DNA from: a bacterium
GTDB lineage: Bacteria; Actinomycetota; Acidimicrobiia; Acidimicrobiales; Ilumatobacteraceae
Direction of reading: 5' to 3'
Length of the DNA: 64,000 bases
Assembly (NCBI GenBank): GCA_029977615.1
Contig: JAPOKO010000001.1
Span: 19,607-83,606 of the forward strand
Part shown: in pieces, positions 61,643 through 64,000 of the stretch
Layout of the letters: every line of letters begins with the position of its first letter
Position numbering within the stretch: the stretch's first letter is position 1
Program-made: the position numbers and the translations under genes
Notes under the pieces: model-generated
Database searches by the model: none
What the model was told of the DNA's origin: nothing
What the model saw: the letters and a program-made list of their open reading frames with translations, nothing else

Positions 61643-62320
61643 CTATCGAGTGCGATCCTCATCAGACAGGTGTTCAACATCGCTGAGACGTTCGAGGCTA
61701 AAGGCATAACCATCGCCCAATTTGATTGCCTTTATTGTCGTGATGGATGCATGATTGATGATGAATCTTTCCCATTCCCATGGCGTCGCTGAGATTCCAA
61801 GAAGATGACAAATCAACACACTGTTCGTGCCAGCATGAGCGAAAAAGGCGAATCTCTCACCTGGCTCGTCAATGTGCCATACCGGTAGTTCGGTGTTCAG
61901 TCGATGGACTCCATTGCGTTCGAGAAACTCAGTAGCTCCGGAGTGAATGCGTTGTACGAAATCTTTAACAGACTCGCCGCCTTTCAAACCATTCCACCGC
62001 TCATGCGATGCATTTTTCACTTCGTCTCGATAAGCCTTTATGGTTTCTTCTGCAGGAGCGCCATGCCATGCGGGTTCTCGAATCTCTTCAAGAAATGGTT
62101 CAATTTCAAGTTTTCGGTTTTTACGCTCAAGTGTTGGACGGGCAGTTAAGTGCGTTCGCTGCAATGGTGACGCCAAAATGTGGTCAAACTTTTCATTCGA
62201 CAGCCGCTGGCCTAACAACTCTGCTTGCCGGACACCTCTCTCAGTTAAAGGCGGATTGACAACGCTCTTTCCGTCTTTCACCCACTCAGGTTCTGCGTGA
62301 CGGATGAGAACAATTTCCAT
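61643..62320 (-). CDS. Histidine phosphatase superfamily protein (MSMEG_4193-like)
   Basis: A 225-residue phosphoglycerate-mutase-fold protein. 'EIVLIRHAEPEW' holds the catalytic RH; 'SPLQRTHLTARPTLE' and 'FFAHAGTN' supply the other His/Arg. ATG 62320 is preferred over TTG 62329; TAGATT lies 7 nt upstream. Substrate unknown. Confidence 0.88.
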   Translation of the reverse strand: MEIVLIRHAEPEWVKDGKSVVNPPLTERGVRQAELLGQRLSNEKFDHILASPLQRTHLTARPTLERKNRKLEIEPFLEEIREPAWHGAPAEETIKAYRDEVKNASHERWNGLKGGESVKDFVQRIHSGATEFLERNGVHRLNTELPVWHIDEPGERFAFFAHAGTNSVLICHLLGISATPWEWERFIINHASITTIKAIKLGDGYAFSLERLSDVEHLSDEDRTR

Positions 62321-62327
62321 AGCCGTC

Positions 62328-62333
62328 AATCTA
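62328..62333 (-). promoter_or_regulatory. -10 box of the phosphatase gene, near-leaderless
   Basis: TAGATT on the minus strand, 7 nt before ATG 62320. Confidence 0.45.
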
Positions 62334-63053
62334 GTTGACCGCTATGCCACACTCGCTGAATGAAGCACTCAGTGTTGCCTCGTATACAGAATCACTCAGT
62401 GTCGGATTATTTTGAGCCACATTGATCATCAGAGTTCCCAAGCACAATGCTTGCTCTGGTGTAATAGCCAATCCACGTTGCTCAGCAATGAAATACGCAA
62501 ATGATTTAATCGCGGTCTCTTCATTATCGAATCCGTGATTGATATCGGGCTGAGGGTCAACTAGCACCGAGGACGGACTTACAGATTGATCATCTCCAGG
62601 GGCTGCATTGATGCCTTGAGATATTTCTACCTTGCACTGCTCGGCAATGAACGTCCTAAGCGCTTCTAGCGCCTCGACGTTGTCATTACGAACAAGATTC
62701 TCAATCGCATTTTGAACGTTTGCATCTACTTCTGCAACTCTTCCGTCCCAATACACATTTTGCAGTGCAACCGACAGCTCTTCGTATGCGCGCATCGTCC
62801 GATCTACATTCGGCTTTACTGAAGAAGGAGCAATATCGCTGATGATGGATAGGGTTCCAGAAAGCACTGCGACAGTACTTTGCAGTTGCCTCCGCGAAAT
62901 AGTTGATAAATCCTCTAATGCAACTCCTGTAGCGACAAGTGACGATTCAAGTTCGGCTGCATGTGAACAAACCGCTCGGGTCTCTTGCGTCTCACTGCAT
63001 GACGAGATTAGGAATGCGCCGAGTGCAAGTAGAGCAAAATGACGTCTAATCAT
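62331..63053 (-). CDS. Lipoprotein of unknown function
   Basis: A 240-residue protein. Signal peptide with lipobox 'LISSC' (Cys about 19), then an all-helical region with 'ELESSLVATGVALEDLSTISRR' and a C-terminal segment that could be disulfide-linked. No family recognised. ATG 63053 overlaps the end of the ABC exporter gene by 8 bp. Confidence 0.7.
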   Translation of the reverse strand: MIRRHFALLALGAFLISSCSETQETRAVCSHAAELESSLVATGVALEDLSTISRRQLQSTVAVLSGTLSIISDIAPSSVKPNVDRTMRAYEELSVALQNVYWDGRVAEVDANVQNAIENLVRNDNVEALEALRTFIAEQCKVEISQGINAAPGDDQSVSPSSVLVDPQPDINHGFDNEETAIKSFAYFIAEQRGLAITPEQALCLGTLMINVAQNNPTLSDSVYEATLSASFSECGIAVN

Positions 63054-64000
63054 TGTTAGCACCACTTGTGGAGTTGATCCACGTTTCGTAAAGCGATGCA
63101 TACATGCCGTCGGCGGACATCAGCACTTGATGGGAACCGTCTTCGATTATACGTCCGTTCACAAGCATGATGACCCGATCAGCACGCGATGCCGTCGACA
63201 GGCGATGCGCAATTGAGATAGTGGTTCGCCCGACCGCCAAGCGTTCAAGTGCACGGGAAATTCGAACTTCGGTGAGTGAGTCAACCGAAGACGTTGCCTC
63301 ATCAAGAACCAGCACATCAGGTTTAACGATTGACGCTCTTACGAGGGCTACCAATTGCCGCTCACCTGCAGATAACGAAGACCCACGCTGACCTACATGC
63401 GTTTGCAGACCTAAGGGAAGACTTTCCAACCAGTCCGATAGTCCAAGCTCACTAAAGCTATCAATCATGTTCTGCGAAGTTGCTCCGGGGTTCGCAAACT
63501 GCAAGTTGTATTCAATGGTGTTAGCGAAGAGAAAAGGTTCTTGGGGAACAACAATAAGTCTGCCTCTCAGTTCGTCGTTAGCAACATCAGTCAGTGTTAC
63601 TCCCCCAATCTGCACTCGACCAACAGTTGGATCAGTGAGGCGCGCCACGAGTCGCGCAATGGTTGTCTTGCCTGAACCGGATGGCCCAACCAATGCGACA
63701 TGTTGGCCAGCGGGAATATGCAAAGTAATGTCGTGAAGCACTGGTGTGTCGTCATCTGCTTCGTCCAACCTGGAACCATAGGCAAAACTCACATCTTTCA
63801 AATCAATCGATAATCCACCTTGCGGCAGCGCTTTTGGGTGTTGAGACTGTGGCGGCCCTATTGGAGTGTCGAGGACACCGAGCACTCGCCGTAAACCCGC
63901 AACAGCACTCTGGACCTGATCAATGATTTCTGTGAATTCTGCTATCGGCTCAAGAAAACGATATGTCAGGAAAACGAACCCAACAAGAGCTCCCGATGTA
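63046..64000 (-). CDS. ABC exporter (membrane-ATPase fusion), 5' partial
   Basis: The reading frame stays open to the right edge; the start lies outside. The visible N-terminal part is the end of the membrane domain ('VGFVFLTYRFLEPIAEFTEIIDQVQSAVAGLRRV'), followed by a full ABC ATPase: Walker A 'GPSGSGKTT', 'SLSAGERQLVAL', Walker B 'VLVLDEATSSVD', H-loop 'IAHRLST'. It is of the ABCB/MsbA type and probably half of a heterodimer or a homodimer. Substrate unknown. Confidence 0.9.
   Translation of the reverse strand, partial: TSGALVGFVFLTYRFLEPIAEFTEIIDQVQSAVAGLRRVLGVLDTPIGPPQSQHPKALPQGGLSIDLKDVSFAYGSRLDEADDDTPVLHDITLHIPAGQHVALVGPSGSGKTTIARLVARLTDPTVGRVQIGGVTLTDVANDELRGRLIVVPQEPFLFANTIEYNLQFANPGATSQNMIDSFSELGLSDWLESLPLGLQTHVGQRGSSLSAGERQLVALVRASIVKPDVLVLDEATSSVDSLTEVRISRALERLAVGRTTISIAHRLSTASRADRVIMLVNGRIIEDGSHQVLMSADGMYASLYETWINSTSGANND

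Overview
The window is about 64 kb of gene-dense actinobacterial chromosome with moderate GC. The actinobacterial assignment rests on the Pup-proteasome set (pup, prcB, prcA, pafA, dop, mpa/arc), a WhiB protein, a GarA-like FHA protein followed by an FtsR-like MerR regulator, HelY, a GuaB1-type protein, a DUF3151 protein and the TatB/TatC arrangement. Moderate GC, very short gaps and a full proteasome locus suggest a streamlined aquatic member of the Acidimicrobiia; this placement is inference. I see no rRNA, CRISPR array, insertion sequence, integrase or prophage. There is one tRNA, tRNA-Pro(GGG).

Layout. 1-7.3 kb: partial SirB1-like protein, acyl-CoA dehydrogenase, ispH, der, a small zinc-ribbon membrane protein, tRNA-Pro, an EamA exporter, DUF554, an SRAP protein and a HIT protein. 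7.3-10.2 kb: pgsA, FHA/garA, ftsR, bifunctional-nuclease-family gene and a second MerR, an order resembling mycobacterial Rv1827-Rv1830. 10.2-18.9 kb: PLP decarboxylase, threonine aldolase, whiB, a kinase-like gene, gamma-carbonic anhydrase homologue, a 437-residue basic protein of unknown function, crotonase, and an operon with an acidic cysteine protein and a GNAT. 19-25.1 kb: a double ThyX-like protein, then tatB-tatC-helY and a lone DAGK C-lobe. 25.1-34.6 kb: ugpQ, lepB, the proteasome operon, ferredoxin, trmI and small membrane proteins. 34.6-43.7 kb: dacB, ADP-forming acyl-CoA ligase, transketolase, transaldolase, LOG-family protein and a cysteine-rich protein. 43.7-52.8 kb: typA, RNase D, rhodanese, mobA-like, DUF3151, M18 aminopeptidase, plsC, cmk, guaB1. 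52.8-60 kb: tsaC, a branched-chain amino-acid ABC system and ctaA. 60-64 kb: a PG-binding/M23 endopeptidase, a phosphatase, a lipoprotein and a truncated ABC exporter.

How it works together. The proteasome block encodes tag, deamidase, ligase, unfoldase and core peptidase as one minus-strand run with stop/start overlaps. The liv block encodes binding protein, two permeases and two ATPases. The transketolase and transaldolase genes supply the non-oxidative pentose phosphate pathway.

The most unusual gene is the liv binding protein at 53797-55113. Its parts are in circularly permuted order: the segment normally C-terminal follows the lipobox directly, and the ORF stops where that segment would normally begin. 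The LivH partner carries an added N-terminal extracytoplasmic beta domain. Window-wide, at least 14 genes have a TANNNT box exactly 6 nt upstream of the chosen start codon, which implies widespread leaderless transcription, and four convergent gene pairs share palindromic 4-bp stop overlaps.
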